This document shows positions 35,964 to 47,508 of a DNA stretch of 64,000 bases, piece after piece. This stretch comes from Odontesthes bonariensis (lineage: Eukaryota; Chordata; Actinopteri; Atheriniformes; Atherinopsidae), in contig NC_134524.1 of the NCBI RefSeq assembly GCF_027942865.1, positions 27,380,536-27,444,535 of the forward strand. Direction: 5' to 3'. The notes beneath the pieces were generated by a model. That model had not been told where the DNA came from. It saw only the letters and a list, made by a program, of their open reading frames with translations, and ran no database searches. Within the stretch, counting starts at the first letter, position 1. The number at the start of each line of letters is the position of its first letter. The position numbers and the translations under genes were made by a program.

Positions 35964-38900
35964 TTATGGGCAGACAGGAGATGTCGGATCTTTTGCTGGA
36001 GGACACGCTTTAGGAACAAGTACGATCTTCTCGGAATCAAAGCGCTCTGGCACTGGCTTGTACAGATTGACTGCTGGGGTCTGAAACAAAAAACAAACAG
36101 ACAAACAAAAACAACGGAATAAATGTTAATAGAGACGGAAAGAATAGGAGAAGAGACCAATTACATTTTCAGGTTTTCTTAAATATACCTTCATTTCCTT
36201 GTTTCCATTCATCATTTCCTTGAAAAAGTCCGATAGATCCGGCATGACGGGGCAGATGATGTGTCTGTGCCTACAAACAGAAGTGAACAATCATGTCAGG
36301 GATATGAGGGCAATGATGAGCAAGGTAAGCGTCGATAGTTTTTCCCAGAAACATGAAACTAAAACGGCTTTTTTAGCCAGTCGTGTTTTTCTTGCTTCAG
36401 ATCTCTGTTCATCGGTTTTCTAATTGACACGCTCATCTCTTGAAATATTTTGCAACCTTTTCATATAAAGTGATCTGGACACAGAGATTAACTTTGAGCA
36501 GTTTACACGTAGCACTTGGTGCCTGGTGGGGGTTTGTCTCCTTCCAACACGTACCTCCTGAAGCAGTAGCAGGACAGCATGACGCAGACGAACAGAATCA
36601 CGGGGATGACAATGGCGACCACAGTGGCTGTGTCAAGGCAGTGTCTTTTGGCACCTACGATGAACAAGAGACAAATACTTTTCACTTTTTTTAAAAAGAC
36701 AATTTTAACCTTTTGACTCAACTCAGACTTGCGCTACATATATCGCTACTTCCTCAAAACACAGAAGAAGTGGAAAACTGTTGATATCATGCACACAAGG
36801 AGCATAAATGCATGCAAAGAATGACAAACGGGAATCTCCTTATAGAAGGTCGAGAACGCACAAATACCACACAAACCGGTGTCAAAGCAGCCAGTCTTTG
36901 ACTACCAAACAAGGTAGGCTGAGACTATTAATTTGCCCTCCAGGAGGAGGCGCTGGAGTTCCACAACATGCTTATGTGGAAGCAATTACTTCAACATTTT
37001 TAAATCCAGGTTAAAAACATTTCTTTTCTCATGTGTCTATGCATGAAATCTGCATAATATCGTTTAATTTATCTGGACTGTTGCTTGTTTTTAAATTAAT
37101 TTATATTATTTTATTTGTTTCTCTTTATATTCTTTTATGTATTTTAATGCTTACACTTCTTACACTCCCTGCTGCAATGCTTTTATTTTATGTGAAGCAC
37201 TTTGAATTGTTTTGTACATGTAATGTGCTATACAAATACATTTGATTTGATTTTGATTTGATTCGAACACAACAATACATCCAACAGTGCCATAAATATC
37301 TCATATCCTTTTCATTTCTGCACTCTCATCACTGTTTGAGCCTTTCCAGCACGTGTAACAACAGCACGCCTCAGTAGCAAAAGAGTTTAGGTACTACAGT
37401 TGTCCACCTGAAGCATCCGGATGGTTTATGAAACCAACAATATAACAGAGGATTCCCCAAGCGATGAGCAGATAAAATCAATGGCGTAGCCACGGGTGTG
37501 TGCCGGTGCCACCCAAAGAGGCAGCTGGCACACCCAAAAAATTGCCGTCAGACGATGCGTTTCGACACATGCACCTGCCAACCTGGCGTAGCATTAGTTG
37601 TGATGAAATAATAAATGCGCTTTAAATTGAGAGCTGCGCAGTGCGCACAGGTAAGCAGCAGTATCGTTGTTACTCTGCTGCTAAGCCCAATAGTTGTGTT
37701 CAGATGGTTAAATAGCTTTGTTGATCATGCGTAATGTGGATACGTTATGGCTCTGTGAGAGTGCATGAGTACGCGCACGAGTGTGTTATATTTCATATGT
37801 TCATCTCATTTGGCACGCAATGTCTGTGGGTGTGTTGTTTTTGCGGTATTTTTTTGAGAACACAAAGTGTACTTATTTTGAGAGCACGTCACGTGTGAAT
37901 GTTTAGACCTGCTGTTGACAATTACTGATGAGAACGCACACAACGTGTGGATATGTTTTGTGTTAATAATGTTTAATTCGAGAGATACATTCTTTTGAAT
38001 GTTTATGGAGGTGTAACAATGCGGTGGCCGACACGTGCAAATGGCAAAACAAATCCAACAGTAAAACGCTGCAAGAAAAAAATGCGGCAATCACAAAGAC
38101 GACCGGAGCACATGTGACACAAACGGCAAAACGACTGCAAGAGAGAAACGCACAGGAAACTTCAAAACACATGCAAGAGAGAAATGCTGCAAGCTCACTC
38201 AAAACACAATGGAAGTTCGCCAGGCCACTAGGGGGTCTCGACCTTTGGGAAAGGGGATCGACTATGGGAGATCGGAGGAGTAACGAAGGAGAAGAAACAC
38301 TTTTAAACACTTGGCATAAAGACATAAAGGACAAAGTACCTTCTGACTTTCTTCTCCTTCGTTACTATGGTCGATCACCCAAAGTCGATCCCCTATCGGG
38401 ATTAGTCCACTTCATATAACTGACACATTTTCTGCCAAATGGATGCTGGATTTTTCAATTTGAATCTAAGTGATCCTGATCTGCATCAAAAATTTAATGG
38501 GATTCTTTTCTTTTGAATGTGCTTCAATTTGTGAAAAGGCCTTCAGTAATTAGATATAAACCTCACTTTAGTCTATAAACACATTGAAACAGAACAGCGT
38601 GAGTAAATGAGTTGGAAAGTTACCGTAAACTTGACTTTTACTGTCGTCACCGGACACCAGGGGGCAATATTTATCAGTCTTGACACTGTATCGAATCTCA
38701 TACTCGCAGCATTTATCATGGGGGATCTGCGCATGCTCGCGTGCTGTAAGTTGCTGCAGAAGGTGGAGAAAGAAAACAAACAAAAAAAGATCACAAAGCT
38801 ACAATATTGTTTTGTGTCCGCGTCCACGTTACAACAAAGATGCGGTTGCTTTGAATTTCAGCGTCAGGTTTAAAGAGGACAGTTAAAGAGATTCGTTCCC

Positions 38901-41900
38901 ATTTGTGTCATTTGAAAACAGGTCCGTGTTGTGTGAAAGACAGAGCATTTGACGTAACTTACGTCGTTTTTACTGCAAATTGTGTAAAATACATCATATT
39001 CCCAAGAGCAGTTCGCGCCAACATCTGGAGAAGCCCATGTCAGTGTGAGATAATCGCCATTCTCTTTGACCTCCATCTGTGGTGTACGTATCGCTGCAGA
39101 GGATATAAAACAGCAGCAAAAAAAAAAAGAAAATCCCATATCATATATAGAGTTGACACAAAACAACAGAGAAATTATAGTGAGCAAACATTTAATATAT
39201 ATTTGGATAACTTGATATGAAATGAAAAATCAATCATGAGAGGTAGCACCAACCGAACTTAGGTTTAAAGGTTTGCATGCTGTGTTCAGTCTGTACAACC
39301 ACACAGATATCTTGATAACGCCATTTGGCTTTCAAGGTAAAGACCTTCCAGTTTTCCCTGCGGTCAGGCTGATTGAACTCCATGATCTTGGTGTTACTCT
39401 CAGCTTTCCCACAGTGCCTAAAATGACAAAATGAGGACTCGATAAGACATTAAAAGCCTTCACCAAAAGAAAAAAAAGGGTTGCAGGGGTTCTTTTCACC
39501 ACTTGCTGTGTATACACGACATTCAATTTTAGCAGTTAAAGTGGTGACAAAAATATCTAAATAGAAGGAACTTTTGCCAGATCTTCATACATTTGCATGC
39601 TGTCTTTTTTTTGTGTGTTTGTGTGCGAGTTTTTAAAACAAAATTTGGTTCTTTTTAGGTGCGGGTTAAAAGGCAAACATTTCCAATTTACCCATGCAGA
39701 AAATAAATTAACTGCAGTGGCACACATCTGCTATTGCAACATGAACATGTTATTCTCACCTATAGATGAACGACAGGTTCTCAGTTGGATTAACTGGGAT
39801 CCAGGAACAGTTCATTTTAGTAGCCTCAAGAACACATTTGAAGTTCTTTACCAGCTCAACTGCACAAAAAAAAAAAAAAAACATGACACAGGCTGCACTC
39901 TACAGCATCCTGATGGAAATACTTAGTGGACAGTGAGTTCAGTCATTGTTGTGATGATGTCACAGTTTTGTGGTGCTTACCGTGTGGCTTTCGTGTAGAG
40001 ACGGTTATTTTTGTAGGATCACTTTCAGTCCAACCAATGCAGTGCTTATTTGAAGCCTGAACGCTGAACTCCAGACTGGAAGACATTCGATCAGTGAGAA
40101 ACCGCTCTTCGAAATATGTTACTGAACACATCTGAAAGACAGCAACACATTCCGTGACAGCACTGCAGCTGCAAAAGGAAATCCAGTCAGAAGAAAGTTT
40201 GACATCGAGTGTCGAGAGCATTGTGGTTTGCTTTGGGCAAAACAACTCATTCAACACGAGAACATTCACACGCTCTGAACCCTTTTTCAATTGAGCTTTT
40301 TGCTAATAAATTCCACTCCTCGCGTCCTCCATCCCAGTTTGTGACGTCACTGCTCTGACACGGACCGAGACAGGTTTTATTGTCATTCAGATATACAAGC
40401 ACACTGAATGAAATTTCGATGCATGGCTCCGACAGTATAAAAATAATAAAGATAACAGTATAAAAAATAACAGCAGCAGGCAATAGTGAAAAGTGTTGTT
40501 GAAACATAATTTAGGCTATAGACAGAATAAACATAAAAGTATGTATAAATATGAGTAAAAATTTTCTTCCTTGATGTTTGTGTAGACTTTGTCCAGGGTG
40601 TTCGCTCCCCGAGTGGCAAAGTCCACATGTTGATGGGACTGTGGGAGGACCGTTTTCAGGTTGGTAGTTTTCAAGTCTTTACAATAAAGTTCCAAATCAA
40701 GTCCAGCAAAAAGAAGTTTAAAAAAAAAAAAGTGCTACATTTCAGGATTCAAGCCCAAACGACTCATATGCGCTGCTCATCAAGTCATCCGAAAAAAATT
40801 TATGAATAGTATAAAAAAAAGGTTTGGATTGCACTGTGTGACAACAAACTACTTTTCAGTTTATGATTGAAACAGAATAAATAATAGGTAATAATGGACA
40901 ACAAGAAATTATTCTAAATGGATGGCATATCTATATCACAGAGGCGTTCATTCCACTGTAAGTGCTGACAGAAAGATAAGGATTAACAGCTAATTATGAT
41001 GGATGTTACTGCTCGGGTTTAGGGCCAAGTCATGAATCAAAGGATTCCGAAAAAAAGAAAAAAGAAAAGAATCCTAATAACATAACATAGATCAGAATGA
41101 TCTATTCAAATATATGAGTGCTCAAACCAATTAAAAAAACATGAATCTGAAAAATCGTGACATACTGGTTGATAGTAATGTCATATAACATAGGTGAGCA
41201 TTACACACACCCACTACCCACCATAAGCAAATCTCACCATTATTTTCGTCCGAGTCATATTTTGCAGATTCAGCTCGTATATATTATATTCAATGGTGCA
41301 GTTCTGCGGCAAATTCTTCGGCCTGCTCCAGGACCAGCTCACTTTAACAGTCAAATGGTTGATCCACTGGTATTTCAGCCCCGTCGGCGCAGGGAGGCGA
41401 CGACCTGTGAGGCAAATATTACAGAACCAAGAGTTACACCTTACCATTTCAGATGGCATGGTGCCATTTCAACACAATCATAATGGAATGGAGCCATTTT
41501 AATAAGAGGCTGAACTGAGTCATCAAGCACTGTCCCAATCAGGGGCGGTCCTAGAGGCGGGCCGACCGGGCAGGCGCCCGGGGCGGCATCGAGGAGGGGT
41601 GAAAAAAAAAAAAAGTTTTCGGCCACAAAGGTGCAGGCGCCCGGGCTGGCATCACGAGGGGTAAATCAGTGTCGGACCGCCACTGGTCCCAATCACCCAT
41701 TGGGACCTGATAAAAAAAACAAAAAACCCTGAAGCTTGATGGTGAACTTCGTTTTTGATGCTAACCTCACAAATGCATCCGCTTCATGCCACACACCAGA
41801 GAAGGACACGCAGTTTTGATTGTGTGGCGTCACAGTAATAAGTTTCACTCACTGGTAAAATAAATTAACTTCGTTTGGTCTTGCTATTCCATTTAACTTC

Positions 41901-44900
41901 ATATTAACCAGAAGCTCCGGTTGGTTCGTTTCCTATTGTCGTGATTTCGCCAATCTCATGAGAATCCAGCTACTTTGCGGTTCTTTCTGCTTTTATTCAC
42001 CGGACTTCTAGTGAGGTACAACTTACAAATGCATCGTCAAGCCAGCCGACAATTGTTCACGGACAGAATTTTGCTACGCACGAACACCACGCATTATTAC
42101 GGAATAGTATTAGGGCCAGGCATAAGAAAAAATATTTATATATTTTGCCTGTCGAGATTAAAGTCGACATGTCGAGAATAAAGTCCACATGTCGAGATTA
42201 AAGATCACATGTCGAGAATAAAGTTGAAATGTTAATCTCGACATGTGGACTTTATTCTCGACATTTCAACTTTAATCTCGACAGGCAAAATATAAATATT
42301 TTTTCTTATGTCTGGCCCTAATACTCTTCCGTACATTATGGTACGGGGGGCAATATGGATCACGCGAAAGGGACTAACGGAGATCGAGCAGAATAATTTC
42401 CCATAATTTCCCATTTTATATATCAGAAACAATGGATGCATAACTAAGCGTTAGATTGTTAATGTGATTCAATAACACAATGCGCCATAAGGTTATTTTT
42501 TCTTCAGTTTTCTATGTACAAGGAAACCTCAAGGCCTGACATACTTATGGTGAGTGTTTAGAAAGAAGAAAATGTTTCTAGTGACCTTTCAAAGCTTGGT
42601 TCATCATCAAAAATAGGATGCTTGTAATCTTTAGGGAACCTTTGAGGAACAGTCCCTGAACAACACATCTGCTACAGGTAGACCCCTTACATACCCTGTA
42701 ATTTAAACAATCCCACTTTAAAAAAAAAAAAGGTTGGCGCTCTGCACAGTGTAAGGAGGAACAGAGTTAAATAATTCACAAATCACATAAACCAACAGTT
42801 TATTCACAGTAGAACATAGAAGCGTATTTAATCTTGAAAGTGAGACATTTAACTGGCAAAATGTGTCATGGCAGACATACAACAACATTTTTGAGACGTG
42901 TTGCTGCCTTCAAAGTCACGTTGAACCAACATCTTTTCATGAAATATGAACATTTCTCCCTTTCAACAATTGATACATTTTCTATGTTCTAATTGTTCTG
43001 CTATTTGTTGGCCACAATTCAGTGACTTTACCAGAATTGTCTGAGCACTTTCGTACCCCCTAATGTTGGTGCATGTGCCTTAAAATTCCTATGTTGTAAC
43101 ATAGAGGAATGACAGACGTAAGCTTGTGATCAGAGAACCTTTTCATGAGCTTGATGTGTCAACTAAGCACAAAGAAGAGATGTTGTTTTGACCACCACTG
43201 TGCTTTCAAATAGAGACGACGCTGAGTTAAGAGTGTCACTGGAAAGAACGATTTACTCTAACACAGACATGTTGAATTGGCACAGACTACCAGCTCCACT
43301 GGTTTCAGCTCCAACCACCCATCCCACCCCTGTACCTTAAAAACAGGATGACAAGGTGAAAGAATGTGCATCACTGTGAACTTGCAGTCAAAAAAAAAAA
43401 AAAGCTGAAGACTGATCAGTCATGTGATCTCGTCTTTCCTTGTTAGAAACAGGTGTATTAATTTTTCTGTACACATTACAGAAATCAAGGGAGAAGTAAG
43501 TTAATTTGGTAAAAATAGGATGCACTTCGGTTTAGATGTTTCGCAAAATATACAGTAGATACTGTATATTCAAAGAGAATTTATGGGTAATTTCAAAGAC
43601 TGCAACAGCTGTTTTTAGCTTTAAAAAAGGAAAAAGAAAAGGAAAATCAGATCAAGAGTTTTTCTAAGAGTTATATATACTGTACATATATAACCAATAT
43701 ATAAATATATTGGTTAAAGAAACACTGAATATTCAAACATAAACAGTTTTTTTTCTCTCTCTGGTTACAGATGGTTCAGCAAAATTAATTTGGAAATGCA
43801 TCATTTGATTAAAAAACTGCTGCAAATTGTTGGTAACACAAAGTAACTGAAGTGCCCTCTTATGGGTCCAACGTGGCCATTAATTTCCATGAATGTGCAC
43901 ATGTTCATGGAGATGACCTGCAGAAAACAACTGAAAATGTAATGATTCCGAAGTATTTTTTATGTTGTTTAAATTCTTCGCTTCAAACTTTGTCCATTTT
44001 GGGATATCGACTGTGTGTAGATTTCGTGAATAATGTTAATGGAGTTGCTCTTAACTCTCGAGATGAATTGGCTTTAGTTCACTTTGAGTCAGACAGTTAA
44101 TCCCCACAACGGTTATACGGTTATATGATGTTTTTTTGTTTGTTTTTTTAATCACAGTACTAAATTACTCTATTTGTTTTCTGGGAACGTTCAGCTCACG
44201 AGAAATTCTAAGCGTTCGCGGAACGTTCCCCGAGGGTTTGTTTTAACCAACAGAGAACGTTAAGAAAACTCTTCACATGATCCTCAGGGGACGTTCGCTT
44301 AACGGTGCGTTCACACCAGACGCGGTCGGGCGACGCGATTACATACAAAGTCAATGCAAAGACGCGATTAGACGCGGATTCGAGCCGGCGGTGCGATGAG
44401 GCGCGGTGGGGCGGCGCGGTGAGGAGCGGTGAGGAGCGGTGAGGCGGTGCGGTGATGCGGTGGCCGCCGCGCGAGTGAAAATATGCGATTCGCGCGAGTT
44501 CAAAAAATCCAACTTTGGCGAAATATTCGCGCCAGACAGCCAATCAGCGTTGAGATTCTGGACGACAGTGACGTGGAAACAGATGGACAGGCGCTGTCTG
44601 TGACATGCAGATGGGACTGCAGATGGAAATTAGCTTCTAAGCTACAATCTGGTGCAGGTCATCTCTTTACTTTGTAATTAATGTACTTTGCACATTGTCC
44701 CTGACAAAATAAAATAAAAAAATTAAATCACCGCCTTCTCCAGGAGTTCCGTCTGGATGACGGCCGCCTCCAGCGGCACCCCAGGCCCATCAGGACCCAG
44801 CCCGACGACCCGCTCGGGAGGACCGGCGCCGCGATCTCTCGGCAGGACACCAACCACAGGCGCCCCGCAGCTGAAACGGAGCCGCGGCCCAGCTGCGGAG

Positions 44901-46026
44901 CGCCTGCACCCTGCGTCCCGCCGAGAGATCACGGCACCGATCCTCCCGAGCAGGCCACCAAACTGGGTCCCGGCGAGCCCGAAACACCGCTGGAAGCGGC
45001 CGCCACGGGAGGATCGGTGGCCGTCATCCAGACGGAACTCATGGAGGACCGGCGCCGCGATCTCTCGGCCCAGCTGCGGAGCGCCTGCAGCCGGCGTCCC
45101 GCCGAGCGATCACGGCACCGATCCTCCCGTGGCGGCCGCTTCCAGCGGTGTTTCGGGCTCGCGGGGACCCAGTTTGTTGGCCTGCTCGGGAGGATCGGTG
45201 CCGTGATCTCTCGGCGGGACGCCGGCTGCAGGCGCCGGTCCTCCCAAGCGGGTCGTCGGGCTGGGTCCTGGTGGGCCTGGGGTGCCGCTGGAGGCGGCCG
45301 TCATCCAGACGCAACTCCTGGAGAAGACGATGAAATTATCCGAGCTGAATGCACCACCGGATGATGTCACTGACCCAGACACGACGGCGTGTGCGTTTCA
45401 GACGAATCTCGGACTGCCACAGCAGGTACAAGGACGCGATCAGCCATGGATAGACCCTTGAGCTATTCACTCGTTTTTTACTCGCGCGAAAGAGGCGTTT
45501 GAGGCGATGGAATTTAATTTACACCTGCGGCAACGATCGCGCGATGAAGGCGGTGCGAATATTCGCATCGCGTTTGGTGTGAACGCACCGTAAGAGTCGC
45601 AACAGACCTAACGCGAACCTTGTTAGCTGGGCTGCTCACTCACTCAAGGCGACCGCGAGTAGGAGGAAAAGTCCGTTTTTTAAAGCAGGAAAAAAGAAAT
45701 CTGAACTGAGCAAGTGTGTGTGGGCGGAAGCTCGCCGGGCTGCCTAGGTAATGAGCGTGAAAATTGAGCGTTGAGCAACAACATTCAGTAAAGAACAATA
45801 CGTTGAACTGAAAAACAAAGGATAAATCAGCCAATATATGAAAATACTACGACAGTTCAAACTGTTTTACAACATGTTAATTCAACTGCAGCCTCTTGAA
45901 CTCAAATCAAAGCAGCTGCTTTAACGGTAATATCAAACTTTAAAATAAAAATAAAAAGTAGTGTTTACCTGCTTCACAGTGGGAAAACGTCAAAATGACA
46001 GCGCAAAAAAAGACGATAATTTCCAT
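35964..46026 (-). CDS. il13ra1: interleukin-13 receptor alpha-1 (complete, 11 exons)
   Basis: Minus-strand coding exons: 45969-46026, 41238-41404, 40281-40354, 39981-40162, 39760-39859, 39254-39417, 38963-39093, 38624-38753, 36555-36654, 36189-36270, 35964-36080; total 1305 nt, 434 aa plus stop. Exon 1 is a signal peptide (MEIIVFFCAVILTFSHCEA). Fibronectin-like modules follow; D2 carries MNCSWIPVNPTENLSFIYR with the CxW motif near residues 178-180. D3 lacks any WSXWS. The transmembrane segment is about 345-366. The cytoplasmic part has box1-like CPVMPDLSDFFKEM, matching the PxP...FKEM layout of human IL13RA1, then a short tail with DSEKIVLV resembling the human DSVVLIE stretch. It pairs with IL4R to form the type II IL-4/IL-13 receptor in mammals. 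Exon 5 has the same length and phase as in the neighbouring receptor. The join of exons 3 and 4 uses a weak GTTCAG donor; an alternative exon 4 start is near 40133. The position next to dock11 matches human Xq24. Confidence 0.85.
36940..37262 (+). mobile_element. L2/Rex-type LINE 3' end
   Basis: A decayed frame end reading FKSRLKTFLFS is preceded by LQVKNI-like sequence. A 3' UTR with GAAGCACTTTGAATTG and TGTGCTATACAAATA follows, then direct TTTGATTTGATT repeats. This is the standard 5'-truncated LINE end in fish. It lies in il13ra1 intron 8. Confidence 0.65.
38030..38400. mobile_element. palindromic non-autonomous element in il13ra1 intron 8
   Basis: Degenerate tandem units around TGCAAGAGAGAAA (38130 and 38171) precede an imperfect hairpin. 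The left arm is 38252-38297 and the right arm 38348-38394; the inner 17 bases (TAACGAAGGAGAAGAAA) match perfectly. No coding frame. The element class is not recognised. Confidence 0.4.
41540..41685. mobile_element. 146-bp hAT-type MITE with 8-bp target duplication
   Basis: Ends CAGGGGCGGTCC and GGACCGCCACTG are inverted repeats. A perfect 8-bp duplication, GTCCCAAT, flanks it at 41532-41539 and 41686-41693, as expected for hAT transposition. The interior is GC-rich with two GGCGCCCGGG-like units and an A run. Non-coding. Confidence 0.8.
42099..42332. mobile_element. 234-bp palindromic MITE with internal TCGAGA-type repeats
   Basis: The ends ACGGAATAGTATTAGGGCCA and its reverse complement match over about 40 bases with few differences. 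The centre has four units of about 20 bases built on ATGTCGAGAATAAAG and ATGTCGAGATTAAAG, followed by an inverted set, so the whole element can fold into one hairpin. Non-coding. Confidence 0.7.
44303..45590. mobile_element. 1.29-kb Harbinger-like element with GC-rich nested palindrome
   Basis: Inverted ends CGGTGCGTTCACACCAGACG and CGTTTGGTGTGAACGCACCG are flanked by TAA on each side (44300-44302 and 45591-45593), the 3-bp duplication type of PIF/Harbinger. Inside, arms at 44735-44830 and 45231-45326 are inverted and about 95% alike, and further inverted and direct sub-repeats fill the centre. The GC content is far above its surroundings. Open frames occur on both strands only because of the base composition; no transposase is visible. 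Confidence 0.65.
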
Positions 46027-46189
46027 AGTCGCAATCGAACGTTCAGTCAAACCGGTCCACTCATGTAGTCCGAGGGTGGCAGGAGGAGCGGAGGTGTCTG
46101 AAGATCACCGCATTCAACGGGCAAAGACAAGTGACAGACTGCCCGGGTTAAAAAAATAATAATAATTTTTAAAAAAATGTTAAACGGTA

Positions 46190-46197
46190 TATAAATA
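46190..46197 (-). promoter_or_regulatory. candidate TATA-like element of il13ra1
   Basis: The minus strand reads TATTTATA about 165 bases upstream of the il13ra1 ATG (46026). It lies in AT-rich DNA between the start codon and a long GA microsatellite, so it may be fortuitous. Confidence 0.25.
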
Positions 46198-46302
46198 GTT
46201 TTAAAACAAGGCAGAACAGTCCCTAAAATGCCAAGAGTGTCGGTCTCCGCCGGGAGCAGTGTCAGCGGGGCGGAGTTGTTGCGGGAACAGGTAGCGGTAG
46301 GA

Positions 46303-46305
<3 letters not shown>

Positions 46306-46370
<65 letters not shown>

Positions 46371-46396
46371 GAGAGAGATTGAGAGAGAGAGAGAGA
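46306..46396. repeat. (GA)n microsatellite upstream of il13ra1
   Basis: About 90 bases of GA with two interruptions, 280-370 bases upstream of the il13ra1 start codon. It reads as (TC)n on the gene's strand. Confidence 0.95.
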
Positions 46397-47133
46397 AAAA
46401 AAAGGGGAGGGGGTTAACTGGCTAAGTATGTGCAAGAATGGCAGTGTCATACTAACAATGGAAAAAAAAAAAAAACTGATGCGACTAGCGTTGGTGTAAC
46501 AGTAGTGAGGGTAAATCACGCATGCGTGTGAACCTGAGCGCGATAACGCAAACTACAAGTGTCCATCAGTCCCTCCAGGAAGTGGCCAGGGTCTAAATGA
46601 GTCTGTGAATCATTAAGCTGATTATAAGTAGGGTAATGGCTTTATGCAGCAAGCAACACAAAGCTAGACACACACAAGACTAGCGAAAGTCCATGAGAGT
46701 GTGTGTATCTGAGGGGTGTCTCCCGAGTTCAACAGTATACTACATTTTTCGTAATGAAGCTCATCAGCATCCGCCACAAACACCTACATGTGTGAATATC
46801 CTGTAAATTCGAGGTTTCACATTGACATATGCATTTTTATTCATATAAACTTTTTATGTTTGGAATCATTGGCTCAGTTGCTATGAAAGCGTCAACTTGA
46901 TTTAAGCATTCTGTGGGTTAAGACTTGAGTCAACCTGTGGAGATTGGCAACAAAAATCTCGAAGCTTAAGAACTTAAGATCAGGGTTTTATTGATAAAAG
47001 GCTTTACAAAGTAAATCTGACAAGCAGCTGCTTGGAGAATGAAAAAGAGAGAAGAAAAAGAACAGAAACCTATCCAATCTCTCCTATAAGACAGATTTTT
47101 AGACTGAATAAGAGTTCAAAAACAACCTAATAT

Positions 47134-47154
47134 CATACATACATACATACATAC
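47134..47154. repeat. (CATA)n microsatellite
   Basis: Five CATA units between il13ra1 and dock11. Confidence 0.85.
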
Positions 47155-47489
47155 GTACAAGTACTGTACATACAAACAGAATTCAGTTTACAGCATGTCA
47201 ACAAATTATGTACATCTGCTTAAATATCATTCATTTATCTGCTCATTTCAGTGTAGCACTTGTGAAATATTTTTGAATCACCAGTATGTGAAGGTTTTCA
47301 TTTCTCGAGATAGAGGTTTTTCAGAAGGCAGAGCACAAAGGCACTGAATCCAAACCCAGCTGAGAGGAGCTCCTCACTCACTCACTGGACTGAAGTAAAT
47401 ATCATCACACAGCTGTGATCAGCGGGGCCGATGCAGAGTCCAAAATGTTTAATTGATTGTTTGAAAACTTAATACAATTTGTGATCATA

Positions 47490-47502
47490 CCCCCCCCCCC
47501 CC
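47490..47502. repeat. C13 homopolymer
   Basis: A run of 13 C next to the candidate dock11 poly(A) signal. Confidence 0.9.
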
Positions 47503-47508
47503 TTTATT
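47503..47508 (-). terminator. candidate poly(A) signal, dock11
   Basis: A minus-strand AATAAA lies about 870 bases beyond the dock11 stop (48375-48377), just before a C homopolymer on the plus strand. A second AATAAA at 46987-46992 would give a 1.4-kb 3' UTR. Either fits. Confidence 0.3.

Larger units (their letters stand above)
41405..45968. other. il13ra1 intron 1 (4.6 kb), transposon-rich
   Basis: The intron separates the signal-peptide exon from D1. It contains a hAT-like MITE, a palindromic element with TCGAGA repeats and a Harbinger-like element, each listed separately. The remaining DNA shows no exon. Confidence 0.7.

Noticed and set aside
42120-42300. Regularly spaced 20-base units that could suggest a CRISPR-like or satellite array
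   Set aside because: The units occur in both orientations inside 40-bp inverted ends, so they are part of one palindromic transposon in a fish intron.
44757-45382. Overlapping open frames up to 149 codons on both strands, proline/arginine rich
   Set aside because: They come from a GC-rich palindrome inside a transposon. The frames mirror each other and match no family I know.
46262-46519. Minus-strand frame of alternating Ser-Leu
   Set aside because: It is a direct translation of the GA microsatellite.
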